Shown one piece after another: positions 9,457-16,831 of a stretch of 64,000 nt of DNA. Each line of letters opens with the position of its first letter. The first letter of the stretch is position 1. Source of the stretch: Agromyces albus. Lineage in GTDB: Bacteria > Actinomycetota > Actinomycetes > Actinomycetales > Microbacteriaceae. The stretch covers positions 3,782,001-3,846,000 of the forward strand of contig NZ_JAUSWX010000001.1 of assembly GCF_030815405.1 (NCBI RefSeq), read 5' to 3'. Position numbers and translations under genes: made by a program. A model generated the notes under the pieces. That model made no database searches. It was given only the letters and a program-made list of their open reading frames with translations, and was not told the origin of the DNA.

Positions 9457-9545
9457 CTCCGCACGACGGCGGCCCGGCGAGCTCTTCTCGAAGCAGCACC
9501 GCGTGAGGCTCGAGCGATCGATCGCCGACTCGACAGCTGCGACGT

Positions 9546-10529
9546 TCAGACGCCTTCGAGTTCCTCGCCGAGCTCGGAGAGAATCCGCCGAAGGTCCTGA
9601 ACCGTCGCGAAATCGATGCTGATCTGTCCTTTTCGAGCACCGATCGCAATCTTGACTCGCGTGTTCAGGCGATCTCCGAGGCGCGACGACAGGTCGTCGA
9701 GGAAGTCCTGCCGCCTCCCCGCGGCAGGTTTCGTACGCGACGGCTTGGGCTCACTGGTCGCGATCGCCTCTGCGGCACGCACTGAGAGCTCTTCGTTCAC
9801 GATCTTGTCGGCGAAGCGCTGCATCTCGCTCGGTTCACCGAGGGAGAGGATCGCCCTCGCGTGCCCGGCACTCAGCACTCCGGCGGCGACCCTCAGCTGT
9901 ACGGCCTCAGGCAGCTTCAGGAGCCGCAGCGTGTTGGAGATCTGTGGCCTGGATCGTCCGATGCGCGAAGCGAGCTCTTCCTGCGTGATGCCGAAGTCGG
10001 CGAGCAGCTGCTGGTAGGCCGATGCTTCTTCGAGCGGGTTCAGCTGCGACCGGTGCAGGTTCTCGAGCAGCGCGTCGCGAAGCATGGCCTCGTTCGCGGT
10101 GTCCTTGACCACCGCCGGTATCGTGTCGAGTCCGGCCTGCTTGGTCGCGCGCAGGCGACGCTCGCCCATGACGAGCTCGTACTTCCCCGCGAGCTCGGGG
10201 TGAGGTCGCACGACGATCGGCTGGAGCACACCGAACTCACGGATGCTGTGTACGAGTTCGGCGAGGTCGTCGGGATCGAAGTTGTTTCGAGGCTGCTGCG
10301 CGTTCGGCAGGATGTCGTTCGGATCGAGTCGTGCCAGACGAGCACCCGGTACCGCCAGCAGCCCCTCGGCTTCCGCGGCCTGCTCCACCGCAGCCATCGC
10401 GGTCGCCGTGGTCTCCGCGCCGGGGAAGAAGACATCAACAGGACGCGCCGGGTGGCGATTCGAGTCATCCCCGCCTGGGATCAGTGCTCCGATGCCTCGA
10501 CCGAGTCCGGTTCGCTTCGTTGCTGCCAT
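9546..10529 (-). CDS. parB: chromosome partitioning protein ParB
   Basis: Binds parS sites and spreads as a CTP-dependent clamp to segregate the origin region. The 327-residue protein begins KRTGLGRGIGALIP, the ParA-interacting start conserved in ParB. The CTPase region includes LAELVHSIREFGVLQPIVVRP and GERRLRA. The helix-turn-helix is LASRIGRSRPQISNTLRLLKLP, and the C-terminal dimerisation part ends LRRILSELGEELEG. It overlaps the end of parA by one base (10529), so the pair is translationally coupled. Six parS sites lie 0.9-5.8 kb away. Confidence 0.97.
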   Translation of the reverse strand: MAATKRTGLGRGIGALIPGGDDSNRHPARPVDVFFPGAETTATAMAAVEQAAEAEGLLAVPGARLARLDPNDILPNAQQPRNNFDPDDLAELVHSIREFGVLQPIVVRPHPELAGKYELVMGERRLRATKQAGLDTIPAVVKDTANEAMLRDALLENLHRSQLNPLEEASAYQQLLADFGITQEELASRIGRSRPQISNTLRLLKLPEAVQLRVAAGVLSAGHARAILSLGEPSEMQRFADKIVNEELSVRAAEAIATSEPKPSRTKPAAGRRQDFLDDLSSRLGDRLNTRVKIAIGARKGQISIDFATVQDLRRILSELGEELEGV

Positions 10530-12826
10530 CAGTGTGACTCCTCGGGGTTCGAAACGCTACGCCGAGCGATCTCAGCGGCGGCCTCTCGGTATGACAGCGA
10601 TCCGCTCGACGCGTAGTCGTAGCTGATCACACTCTGCCCATAGCTGGGCGCCTCGGAAACCCGCACCGAGCGGGGAATGATCGTCTCGAGGGTTTGCGTG
10701 GGGAAGTGGTCGCGTACCTCTTGGGCGACCTGCTGCGCGAGGTTCGTGCGCGAGTCGTACATGGTCAACAGGATCGTCGACAACCGAAGCTCGGGATTGA
10801 GGTGCTTCTCGATGAGCTCGATGTTGCTGAGGAGCTGGGAGAGACCCTCGAGGGCGTAGTACTCGCACTGGATCGGAATAAGCACCTCGCGAGCGGCGAC
10901 GAAGGCGTTGATCGTCAGGAGTCCGAGCGATGGCGGGCAGTCGATGAAGACGTAATGGTACGGCTTCTCCATCGACGCAAGATGGGCGTCGAGCGCTCGC
11001 CTGAGGCGCTGTTCGCGAGCGACGAGAGACACAAGTTCGATCTCGGCGCCGGCAAGATGGATCGTCGCCGGCACGCAATCGAGCCGCTCGTGCTCCGTCG
11101 AGGGTTGAACGACCTCTCCCAAGGACAGGTCTGAGACCAGCACCTCGTAAACGCTCTGTCGTTCGGACCGGTGGTCGACGCCCAGTGCCGTCGAGGCGTT
11201 TCCCTGCGGGTCGAGGTCGACGACGAGCACGCGAGCGCCGGATCGGGCGAGCGCTGCCGCGAGGTTCACCGCGCTGGTGGTCTTCCCGACACCACCCTTC
11301 TGGTTCGAGATCGTGAAGATTCGCGTTGCCGGGGGTAGGGGGAGTACCGCCTCATCGAGCGCCATGCGACGTCGCGTCTCATTGGCAAGTTCGTAGGCCA
11401 GGGGAGTTCCTCCGTAGTCGTGGGATGTTTCACGTGAAACATCGAGGGCTTGTGTTGCGATCGGGGCATCGATCGGGATGATCGATGGAGCAGCGGCAAC
11501 CGGCTCCTGCGGTATATCGTCGACCGCTTCAGCCGGGATGTCCACCAATCGAGACGTCGAAGGCCATTCGCGAGGGGTGACCGCCGAGTTTGGGGTGGAG
11601 TCGTACTCGCGTGATGGGAATGTCTCGAAGGCAACTTTCGCAGGATCTCGGGCCGGCTCTTCGTGAACCATCGGTCCTCGGTGCTCGACTGCCACGTAGC
11701 GCTCATCCGCTCCCGGGTGCTCTCCAGCTCCGGGGTGCTCTCCAGCTCCGGGGTGCTCTCCAGCTTCTGGGTACTTGTCCACTTCTGGGTACTTGTCCGC
11801 TTCTGGGTGCTCGGTCGCCTCTGGGTGCTCGGCCGCTTCCGGGTGCTCGGCCGCTTCCGGGTGCTCGGCCACTCCCGGGTGCTCGCCCACTTCGGTGTAC
11901 TCGCTTGCCTCTGGGTGCTCAGTCGCTTCCGCATGCTCGCCAACTCCGACGTACTCGCCTGCATCCGGGTGCTCGCCCGCTTCGGCCGGCGCGACTGCTC
12001 CAGGCGCCACGAGCGCAGATGTTGAAGCCGACTCCGCCGGCGCGGCCGACGAAGGCTGGTCGACGCCGAACGCGAGTGATCGCACCGCGGCCTCGGAGTG
12101 CGGCTGTGGCGCCTCGGCGCTTGGAGATTGCGATTGGGCCCGCTGGACATCAGGTCGCGGCCCGCCCAATGACGAGACGGTGTCGGCCGCAGCATCTCCG
12201 ACGATCTCCCGAATGATGTCTTCGAGGAGGCGGTCGGCATTCGATGGCGGGCCGCCGTCCGCGGCGGTCGTCGGGTGCCCGTGCACCGGTTCCTCACTCA
12301 ATGCAGCGGCAGTCGCGGCATCCCAATCGATGCCCGAGGTGAGCACCGGGCCTGACGGCGCAGCGGGAGGGGCGGATGCAACAGGCTGCGACTCAACGCC
12401 ATCGGCTTCACCGTCAGAGCTGCTCGGCGTCGCCCATGCGGGCTCCACCGCGGCGGGAGCTGCCGCGCGCGACTCCGTTTCCTGTGGCTGGGACCGAAGA
12501 GGTTGCTCGACCGCCTGCTCAACGAACGCGACGGCCGACTCTGGTCGATCAGGGTCGGCTCCAGCTGGGAACGGCTCGGCGCGATTCGAGACAGCGGAAC
12601 CCAACGAGGGAGAGGGGCTGCCAGTGGTGGTCTCGTCGGTAGCTACGACGCGGCGTACCTCCGGACTCCGTTGCCGGAGATCGTCGTGGCCAGCGGCCGG
12701 GTCGCCTGAATCCGTCTCGCGGGGCTCGTTGCCAGTTCTCGCATGGATGGTGCTGTCAGCACGTTCTTCGGGGTTCGGTTGGGAGCGCTTGCGATGAAAC
12801 CACCCACGTCCCCCACCTTGTGCCAT
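10529..12826 (-). CDS. parA: ParA ATPase with a very long N-terminal extension
   Basis: Walker-type ATPase moving ParB-parS complexes along the nucleoid. The catalytic domain occupies only about residues 497-760: FTISNQKGGVGKTTSAVNLA (deviant Walker A), VLVVDLDPQGNAS (A'), and FIDCPPSLGLLT (Walker B). Ahead of it are about 460 residues without recognisable fold, rich in Glu, Ala, Pro and Ser, including a hexapeptide repeat tract (about residues 279-375). Most ParA proteins are 260-320 residues. The ATG at 12826 has GGAG 8 bases upstream and the frame is open for 2.3 kb, which supports the long form; a shorter protein starting near the internal parS cannot be excluded. A perfect parS at 11426-11441 lies inside the gene and is read as VSRET. 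Confidence 0.9.
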   Translation of the reverse strand: MAQGGGRGWFHRKRSQPNPEERADSTIHARTGNEPRETDSGDPAAGHDDLRQRSPEVRRVVATDETTTGSPSPSLGSAVSNRAEPFPAGADPDRPESAVAFVEQAVEQPLRSQPQETESRAAAPAAVEPAWATPSSSDGEADGVESQPVASAPPAAPSGPVLTSGIDWDAATAAALSEEPVHGHPTTAADGGPPSNADRLLEDIIREIVGDAAADTVSSLGGPRPDVQRAQSQSPSAEAPQPHSEAAVRSLAFGVDQPSSAAPAESASTSALVAPGAVAPAEAGEHPDAGEYVGVGEHAEATEHPEASEYTEVGEHPGVAEHPEAAEHPEAAEHPEATEHPEADKYPEVDKYPEAGEHPGAGEHPGAGEHPGADERYVAVEHRGPMVHEEPARDPAKVAFETFPSREYDSTPNSAVTPREWPSTSRLVDIPAEAVDDIPQEPVAAAPSIIPIDAPIATQALDVSRETSHDYGGTPLAYELANETRRRMALDEAVLPLPPATRIFTISNQKGGVGKTTSAVNLAAALARSGARVLVVDLDPQGNASTALGVDHRSERQSVYEVLVSDLSLGEVVQPSTEHERLDCVPATIHLAGAEIELVSLVAREQRLRRALDAHLASMEKPYHYVFIDCPPSLGLLTINAFVAAREVLIPIQCEYYALEGLSQLLSNIELIEKHLNPELRLSTILLTMYDSRTNLAQQVAQEVRDHFPTQTLETIIPRSVRVSEAPSYGQSVISYDYASSGSLSYREAAAEIARRSVSNPEESH
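11426..11441. promoter_or_regulatory. parS site 1 (inside parA)
   Basis: Perfect 16-base palindrome TGTTTCACGTGAAACA, the canonical ParB-binding site. It lies within the parA coding sequence. Confidence 0.93.
11700..11990 (-). repeat. 18-bp tandem repeats inside parA (hexapeptide AEHPEA)
   Basis: About 14-16 copies of an 18-base unit encode hexapeptides such as AEHPEA, TEHPEA, DKYPEV and GEHPGA in the ParA extension. Neighbouring copies are near identical, for example three GEHPGA units in a row. The array keeps the reading frame and is strongly acidic with regular His/Tyr and Pro. Confidence 0.85.
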
Positions 12827-13097
12827 GCCGACTACTCCAAATCACTGCAGGTGTGCATCTCTCGCGGCTCGTTCCCTACCGGGGTCGATCCGAGAGTCAA
12901 GCCTAACCGGCCCCATCGACACGCACGCGTGTTCCAACTGCTTGCCGGGAGATTTCCGCTCTCACCCTGTTGCGGAGGGCGACTGACGTGGCGAGCCGTT
13001 GCCTTCCTGACTCCTCCACACGTGCGGGGACGCTCCCGACCAGTTCTCCCTGGGCACCTAGAGAATGGCCACCACTGGCCGCGGGCGGAAACCGTGC

Positions 13098-13113
13098 CGT
13101 TTCACGTGAAACG
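13098..13113. promoter_or_regulatory. parS site 2
   Basis: CGTTTCACGTGAAACG, a perfect palindrome with the 14-base parS core. It is 30 bases (centre to centre) from site 3. Confidence 0.9.
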
Positions 13114-13127
13114 GTCCAGGCCCGCGC

Positions 13128-13143
13128 CGTTTCACGTGAAACA
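13128..13143. promoter_or_regulatory. parS site 3
   Basis: CGTTTCACGTGAAACA, with the full 14-base palindromic core. It is paired with site 2 upstream of the 36-bp repeat array. Confidence 0.9.
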
Positions 13144-13590
13144 GTTCGGCTCAACAAAGTCGTGGCTGCGAATCTCCTTGAGAGTCTCGGCCACACCTCA
13201 GCACGCGCCATGGGAGTGTCATCGACGGTCGCCTTCAGCCGCGACCCGGAGCTGATCTTCATCCCGGATGGGACCGCCGACCCCGCCGTCGTTCCATCGA
13301 GTTCGGTTCCAAGCCCCGCCGCATCGTGGAACCAAGAACTCCCACGGCGTCGGCGACCGGACAGCCGTGGGGACGGGAGTGCGCGATCCATCAAGCGCAC
13401 GCAGCCCAGACTCGGCAGCAACGCGACCCTGCGCAGCGCCCGCGATTCGATTGCTGTGGCATCTGCCCGCAGCCTGCCTACTGCGGACACACCGCATATC
13501 CGTACGACCGCTTCCGCGGTCGAGATCGGACTGTGCGTCGACACCTCGCCGGTGATGTGTGGCTCAGTGGAAATGGAATCCACGCGAGAC

Positions 13591-14065
13591 GTGCCGCCGC
13601 CGACGGGGGACCCGCGCGACAGGGAACACTTCCGCCGACACGAGAGACGCGCGCGACGAAACGCTGCCGCCGATGCAGGACCCCGAGGCACGGGGATGGT
13701 GCCGCCGACCCGCGAGAACTCGCGTCACCGGAACGGTGCCGCAACCCGGCAGAACGCGAGCCACCGGCACGGTGCCGGCGACACTGCACCACGAGCCCAA
13801 GGGAACGGTGCCGCTCACCCGCGAGAGCTCGAATCACCGGAAGGTGTCGCCGACCTGGCAGAACTCGCGTCACCGGAACGGTGCCGCCAACGCGGCAGAA
13901 CGCACGAACTCGAACCACGGGAACGGGTCCGCCGACACTGCACCACGAGCCAGGAGAACCGTGCCGCCGACACGAGACCCCGAGCCTTAGGAACGGTGCG
14001 ACCGACCGGGAGAACTCGAGCCACAAGAACGGCGGCGTCGACGCGAGAGCTGCGAAGCCAGCGCC
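13591..14065. repeat. degenerate 36-bp tandem repeat array, about 13 units
   Basis: Units start GTGCCGCCGAC and end CACCGGAACG. Starts fall at 13591, 13629, 13664, 13699, 13736, 13772, 13808, 13844, 13881, 13926, 13961, 13996 and 14032, spacing 35-38 except one 45. Some units contain the dyad CGCGAGAACTCGCG (first seen in the unit at 13699), and a perfect 15-base palindrome, CCGGCACGGTGCCGG, spans one junction (13764-13778). Copies diverge, so the array is old or under loose constraint. Units are contiguous with no unique spacers, so it is not a CRISPR array. Confidence 0.8.
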
Positions 14066-14232
14066 GCAGCCGCCGCCGAGAACCTGTCCGAAGCGCGGGA
14101 AGGTGCGGTCCGAGCTGCCTGAACTTCCACGCGGCTTTTCTTCGCTTCTTCTGAGCTGGCCGTGCGAGGGGAAGATTCCGGATATCGAGACCCAGACCAC
14201 GCCTAACGGGAGCCGGCCGAGTAGGAAGGGGA

Positions 14233-14248
14233 TGTTTCACGTGAAACA
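14233..14248. promoter_or_regulatory. parS site 4
   Basis: TGTTTCACGTGAAACA, a perfect canonical parS just downstream of the 36-bp repeat array. Confidence 0.93.
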
Positions 14249-14289
14249 ACGCCCTGTCCGCCGGGCGGTGTGACCGGACGCCGAGTCAA

Positions 14290-14305
14290 TGTTTCACGTG
14301 AAACA
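14290..14305. promoter_or_regulatory. parS site 5
   Basis: TGTTTCACGTGAAACA, identical to site 4 and 57 bases away, centre to centre. Confidence 0.93.
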
Positions 14306-14450
14306 CTTCCAACTTTGCGGAATCGCAGCTGAGTCACGGTCATCCGGCAGGCACGTACGACCAGCGGGCGTTGGCCGGGCGCTGCGCTTCGGTGGGTCGA
14401 TCCGAATGCTTCATCTCAGGGTCGCGCGAGGCGATTCACAGCGCCAGGGG

Positions 14451-14867
14451 TCACTGCGCGCGAGGCTGGCTGAAGCGCAGCATGTTTCCGGACGGATCAC
14501 GGAAAGCGCAGTCGCGGACACCGTAGAACTGGTCGGCCGGCTCTTGCAGGACCTCGCCACCAGCGGCGCTGATGCGCTCGAATGTCGCGTCGCAGTCGTC
14601 GGTACTGAAGATGACACCGCGCAGCAACCCTTTCGCCAGCAGCTCCGCTGCAACCTGCTTGTCGGCGGGCGAGGCGTTCGGATCTGCGATGGGCGGTTCG
14701 AGAACGATGTTCACGTCAGGCTGAGAGGGCGAGCCGATGGTCACCCAACGCATCCCTTCGTACGCGATGTCATTGCGCACCTCGAGGCCGAGCACATCCC
14801 GGTAGAAGGCGAGCGCCTTGTCATGGTCATCGACGGCGATGAACGTCTGTGAAAGCTTGATATCCAT
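14451..14867 (-). CDS. VOC family (glyoxalase/bleomycin resistance) protein
   Basis: A 138-residue protein with the vicinal oxygen chelate fold: MDIKLSQTFIAVDDHDKALAFYRDVLG at the start, GMRWVTIGSP and INIVLEP-like VNIVLEPPIA in the middle, and the closing FRDPSGNMLRF. Such proteins act in the cytoplasm as glyoxalases, drug-binding proteins or dioxygenases; the substrate is not evident. The start is the ATG at 14867, where the fold begins. The AraC-type gene ends 5 bases upstream on the same strand, so the two form an operon and the regulator probably controls it. Confidence 0.88.
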   Translation of the reverse strand: MDIKLSQTFIAVDDHDKALAFYRDVLGLEVRNDIAYEGMRWVTIGSPSQPDVNIVLEPPIADPNASPADKQVAAELLAKGLLRGVIFSTDDCDATFERISAAGGEVLQEPADQFYGVRDCAFRDPSGNMLRFSQPRAQ

Positions 14868-14872
14868 GCGTT

Positions 14873-15298
14873 TCACGATACGGGCCGGGAAGCGGCAGGT
14901 GCTTCTCCATTCCTGACCGGCCGAGTGTAGATCTTGGCGATGCACGCCGGGATCGCGGCGGCCTCGTCATGGCTGCGGGCCCGGTACGAACTCGGGCTCT
15001 CGCCGACCAGCTCGCTGAACCGCGAGCTGAATGACCCCAGCGACGTACATCCGACCGTGAAGCAGACCTCCGTCACGGACAGGTCACCTCGTCGCAGCAG
15101 CGCCTTCGCCCGTTCGATCCGACGGGTCATGAGGTGGCTGTACGGCGTCTCGCCGAAGGCGGCTCGGAAGCTGCGGGAGAAGTGGCCCGGCGACATGAGA
15201 GCGGCGCTTGCCAGCGCGGGAACATCGAGCGGCTTCGCGTAGTCGCGGTCCATCAAGTCTCGTGCCCGGCGCAGCCGGACGAGGTCCTCCAACGTCAC
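14873..15298 (-). CDS. AraC family transcriptional regulator
   Basis: A 141-residue DNA-binding protein consisting almost only of the two-helix-turn-helix AraC domain: ARDLMDRDYAKPLDVPALASAALMSPGHFSRSF, then the second HTH with VCFTVGCTSLGSFSSRFSELVGESPSSYR. No sensor domain is present. It is cotranscribed with the glyoxalase-like gene, a common AraC-VOC pairing. Neither gene belongs to the usual parA-rsmG neighbourhood. Confidence 0.9.
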   Translation of the reverse strand: MTLEDLVRLRRARDLMDRDYAKPLDVPALASAALMSPGHFSRSFRAAFGETPYSHLMTRRIERAKALLRRGDLSVTEVCFTVGCTSLGSFSSRFSELVGESPSSYRARSHDEAAAIPACIAKIYTRPVRNGEAPAASRPVS

Positions 15299-15558
15299 GG
15301 GTCCAGCTTCCCACAGCCCACGCGCGGCCGGAACTGGGCACCTTGGAGCGTGCCATCGAGTCCGGGGGAGAGACGAGCGGCACGATCACTCGCTCCAGGA
15401 ACCGCATGACGAGCGCGGCTCGGCGTCGTCTTCCGCATCGACGCCGCACCATCAACACACGCGACGACTGCCTGAAGCGACGTATCAGCGTTTCAAGGCA
15501 GGGCGAGCAGCTATCGCAATTCAAGATCCCCCGGCCCGGCCCGGCACGTCGGGGCGGA

Positions 15559-15599
15559 GGTTGCCTCGATACGGCCGCAAGCGTCCTACTCGACTACCC
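15559..15599 (+). repeat. REP-like palindromic element
   Basis: The pattern GG..CCTCGATACGGCCGCAAGCG..CTACTCGAC matches the general form GGTTTCGATACG-stem-CTACTCGACC seen at 35668 in this window. A GC-rich interior is flanked by conserved TCGATACG and CTACTCGAC boxes. Confidence 0.5.
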
Positions 15600-15632
15600 G
15601 GGACGTCCTCGAGCGCCCGCGTCACTCCCAAT

Positions 15633-15671
15633 GGTGGCCTCGACACCGCCGCGAGCGGCGAACTCGACCAC
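15633..15671 (+). repeat. REP-like palindromic element
   Basis: GGTGGCCTCGACACCGCCGC, then GCGGCGAACTCGACCAC. The CCGC...GCGG interior stem lies between degenerate copies of the TCGATACG and TACTCGACC boxes. It lies about 40 bases from the preceding element. Confidence 0.45.
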
Positions 15672-15685
15672 GGGGGATCGTGCAC

Positions 15686-16315
15686 CTAGTCGACGGTCGC
15701 GCGAAAGACACGGGTGACCTCGGAGACGAGGCCTTCACCGAGTACCAGTACCTCTTCATCGTGGAGCCGGTACTTGCGGATGGCTTTCTGGGCCGCCGTG
15801 ATCTCTGCGTCGACGCCGGCGCCCTTCATGAGCACCAGTTCGCCGCCCGGACGGAGCAGGGGAGCGGTGACCGGGATCAGTGTGCGCAGCGCGCTGACCG
15901 CCCGGGCCGTCACTTGATCGAGCGCCCCGAAGAGCTTCGACTCCTCGGCCCGAGCGCGAAGCACGGACACATTCGTGAGTTGCAGCTCGGCCGCCTGTCG
16001 CTCGAGCCATGCGACCCGTCGTTCCATCGGCTCGATGAGCGTGAACGAGACATCCGGTCGCATGATCGCAAGCACCAATCCGGGTAGGCCGGCGCCTGAG
16101 CCCACGTCACCTACCCGACCGGGGCGAAGCAACGGCGCAACGAGTGCACTGTTCAGGATGTGCCGTGTCCAGAGCCGGGGGAGTTCCAGTGGCCCGATCA
16201 GGCCGAGTTCCTCCCCGTGGCGGGCAAGGGCCTCGGTGAAAGCGCGGCCCGCGGTCAGGTGGTCACCGAAGATGGCCTCAGCTGCAGCGGGCTCTTTCTC
16301 GAGTCCGTCGATCAT
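15686..16315 (-). CDS. rsmG: 16S rRNA (guanine-527-N7)-methyltransferase
   Basis: Methylates G527 of 16S rRNA (E. coli numbering) with S-adenosylmethionine; loss gives low-level streptomycin resistance in many bacteria. The 209-residue protein shows the SAM motif VGDVGSGAGLPGLVLAIMRPD, FTLIEPMERRVAWLERQ, and VTARAVSALRTLIPVTAPLLRPGG. The start is the ATG at 16315, directly after a parS site. It follows jag as in most actinobacteria. The parA-rsmG interval is unusually long here (about 2.9 kb). Confidence 0.95.
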   Translation of the reverse strand: MIDGLEKEPAAAEAIFGDHLTAGRAFTEALARHGEELGLIGPLELPRLWTRHILNSALVAPLLRPGRVGDVGSGAGLPGLVLAIMRPDVSFTLIEPMERRVAWLERQAAELQLTNVSVLRARAEESKLFGALDQVTARAVSALRTLIPVTAPLLRPGGELVLMKGAGVDAEITAAQKAIRKYRLHDEEVLVLGEGLVSEVTRVFRATVD

Positions 16316-16331
16316 CGTTTCACGTGAAACG
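16316..16331. promoter_or_regulatory. parS site 6 (fills the jag-rsmG gap)
   Basis: CGTTTCACGTGAAACG, a perfect palindrome. It begins on the base after the jag stop codon (16332-16334 on the minus strand) and ends on the base before the rsmG ATG (16315), so the whole intergenic gap is the parS site. Confidence 0.93.
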
Positions 16332-16829
16332 TCAGCCGACGCGTGTGATGACGGTGTGACGCTCTGCGCCCTCGCCCCGCGACTCGGAGTGGAATCCGCG
16401 CTCGGCCACGAGGTCGTGCACGAGCTTGCGCTCGTATGACGACATCGGCGGGAGCGACGCCTCTGCGGCTCCACCGTCGATGCGCTCGACCGCTCGAGCG
16501 ACGAGGGTCGCAAGCTCCCCCTTGCGGGTGTCTCGCGAGCCGCCGATGTCGAGGATCAGTCGCGAGAAGACACCGGTCTTCGTCTGGACCGCGAGACGAG
16601 TGAGCTCCTGGAGAGCACTGACCGTCTCGGGCTTCGAGAGGAGATTCAGGTTCGCACCTTCACCGGCGTTCACTGAGAGGTAGGCGCGCCCATTGCGCGC
16701 GTCGATGTCGATGTCGCCATCGAGGTCGGTGATATCGAGGAGCTCCTCGATGTAGTCGGCCGCGATGTCGCCTTCCTCTTCGAGTTGGGCGATCGATCGG
16801 TCTTCGGTCTCGTGCTGCACGTCAGTCAT
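16332..16829 (-). CDS. jag: Jag/KhpB-type RNA-binding protein (KH and R3H domains)
   Basis: A 165-residue cytoplasmic RNA-binding protein. An acidic N-terminus is followed by a KH-like region (DIDGDIDIDARNGRAYLSVN, then LQELTRLAVQTKTGVFSRLILDIGG) and a C-terminal R3H domain (MSSYERKLVHDLVAERGFHSESRGEGAERHTVI). The Jag N-terminal domain is absent, as in other actinobacteria. The start lies 2 bases after the yidC stop, so they are cotranscribed. The stop abuts parS site 6. Confidence 0.9.
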   Translation of the reverse strand: MTDVQHETEDRSIAQLEEEGDIAADYIEELLDITDLDGDIDIDARNGRAYLSVNAGEGANLNLLSKPETVSALQELTRLAVQTKTGVFSRLILDIGGSRDTRKGELATLVARAVERIDGGAAEASLPPMSSYERKLVHDLVAERGFHSESRGEGAERHTVITRVG

Positions 16830-16831
16830 GG

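Larger units (their letters stand above)
12827..14450. other. parS-containing intergenic region between parA and the VOC gene
   Basis: About 1.6 kb with no gene I can support. It holds four parS sites (two at 13.1 kb, two at 14.24-14.3 kb) and, between the pairs, the 36-bp repeat array. Open frames exist on both strands (one of 394 codons on the plus strand from 12970), but their translations are Arg/Pro/Gly-rich shadows without a domain, and the repeat length is not a multiple of three throughout. I read it as a centromere-like region rather than coding sequence. Confidence 0.65.
15299..15685. other. intergenic region with two REP-like elements
   Basis: Between the AraC gene and the end of rsmG I see no supportable gene. 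The stretch contains two copies of a REP-like inverted repeat (listed separately) and the GC-rich segment CCCCGGCCCGGCCCGGCACG near 15530. Confidence 0.5.

Noticed and set aside
9457..9545. Terminator between ddl and parB
   Set aside because: The gap has only a weak CTCGA...TCGAG pairing; no convincing stem-loop.
13591..14065. CRISPR array
   Set aside because: Unit length is near 36, but the units are contiguous and diverged, without unique spacers, and no cas genes are nearby.
12970..14154. 394-codon open frame on the plus strand through the parS region
   Set aside because: Its translation is Arg/Pro/Gly-rich with repeats that follow the DNA repeat, it spans two parS sites, and no domain or good start site is seen. 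It is most likely a by-product of high GC and the tandem array.
14867..14881. Seventh parS-like sequence (GTTTCACG)
   Set aside because: Only half of the palindrome is present near the VOC start (GTTTCACGATACGG); the second half does not match.
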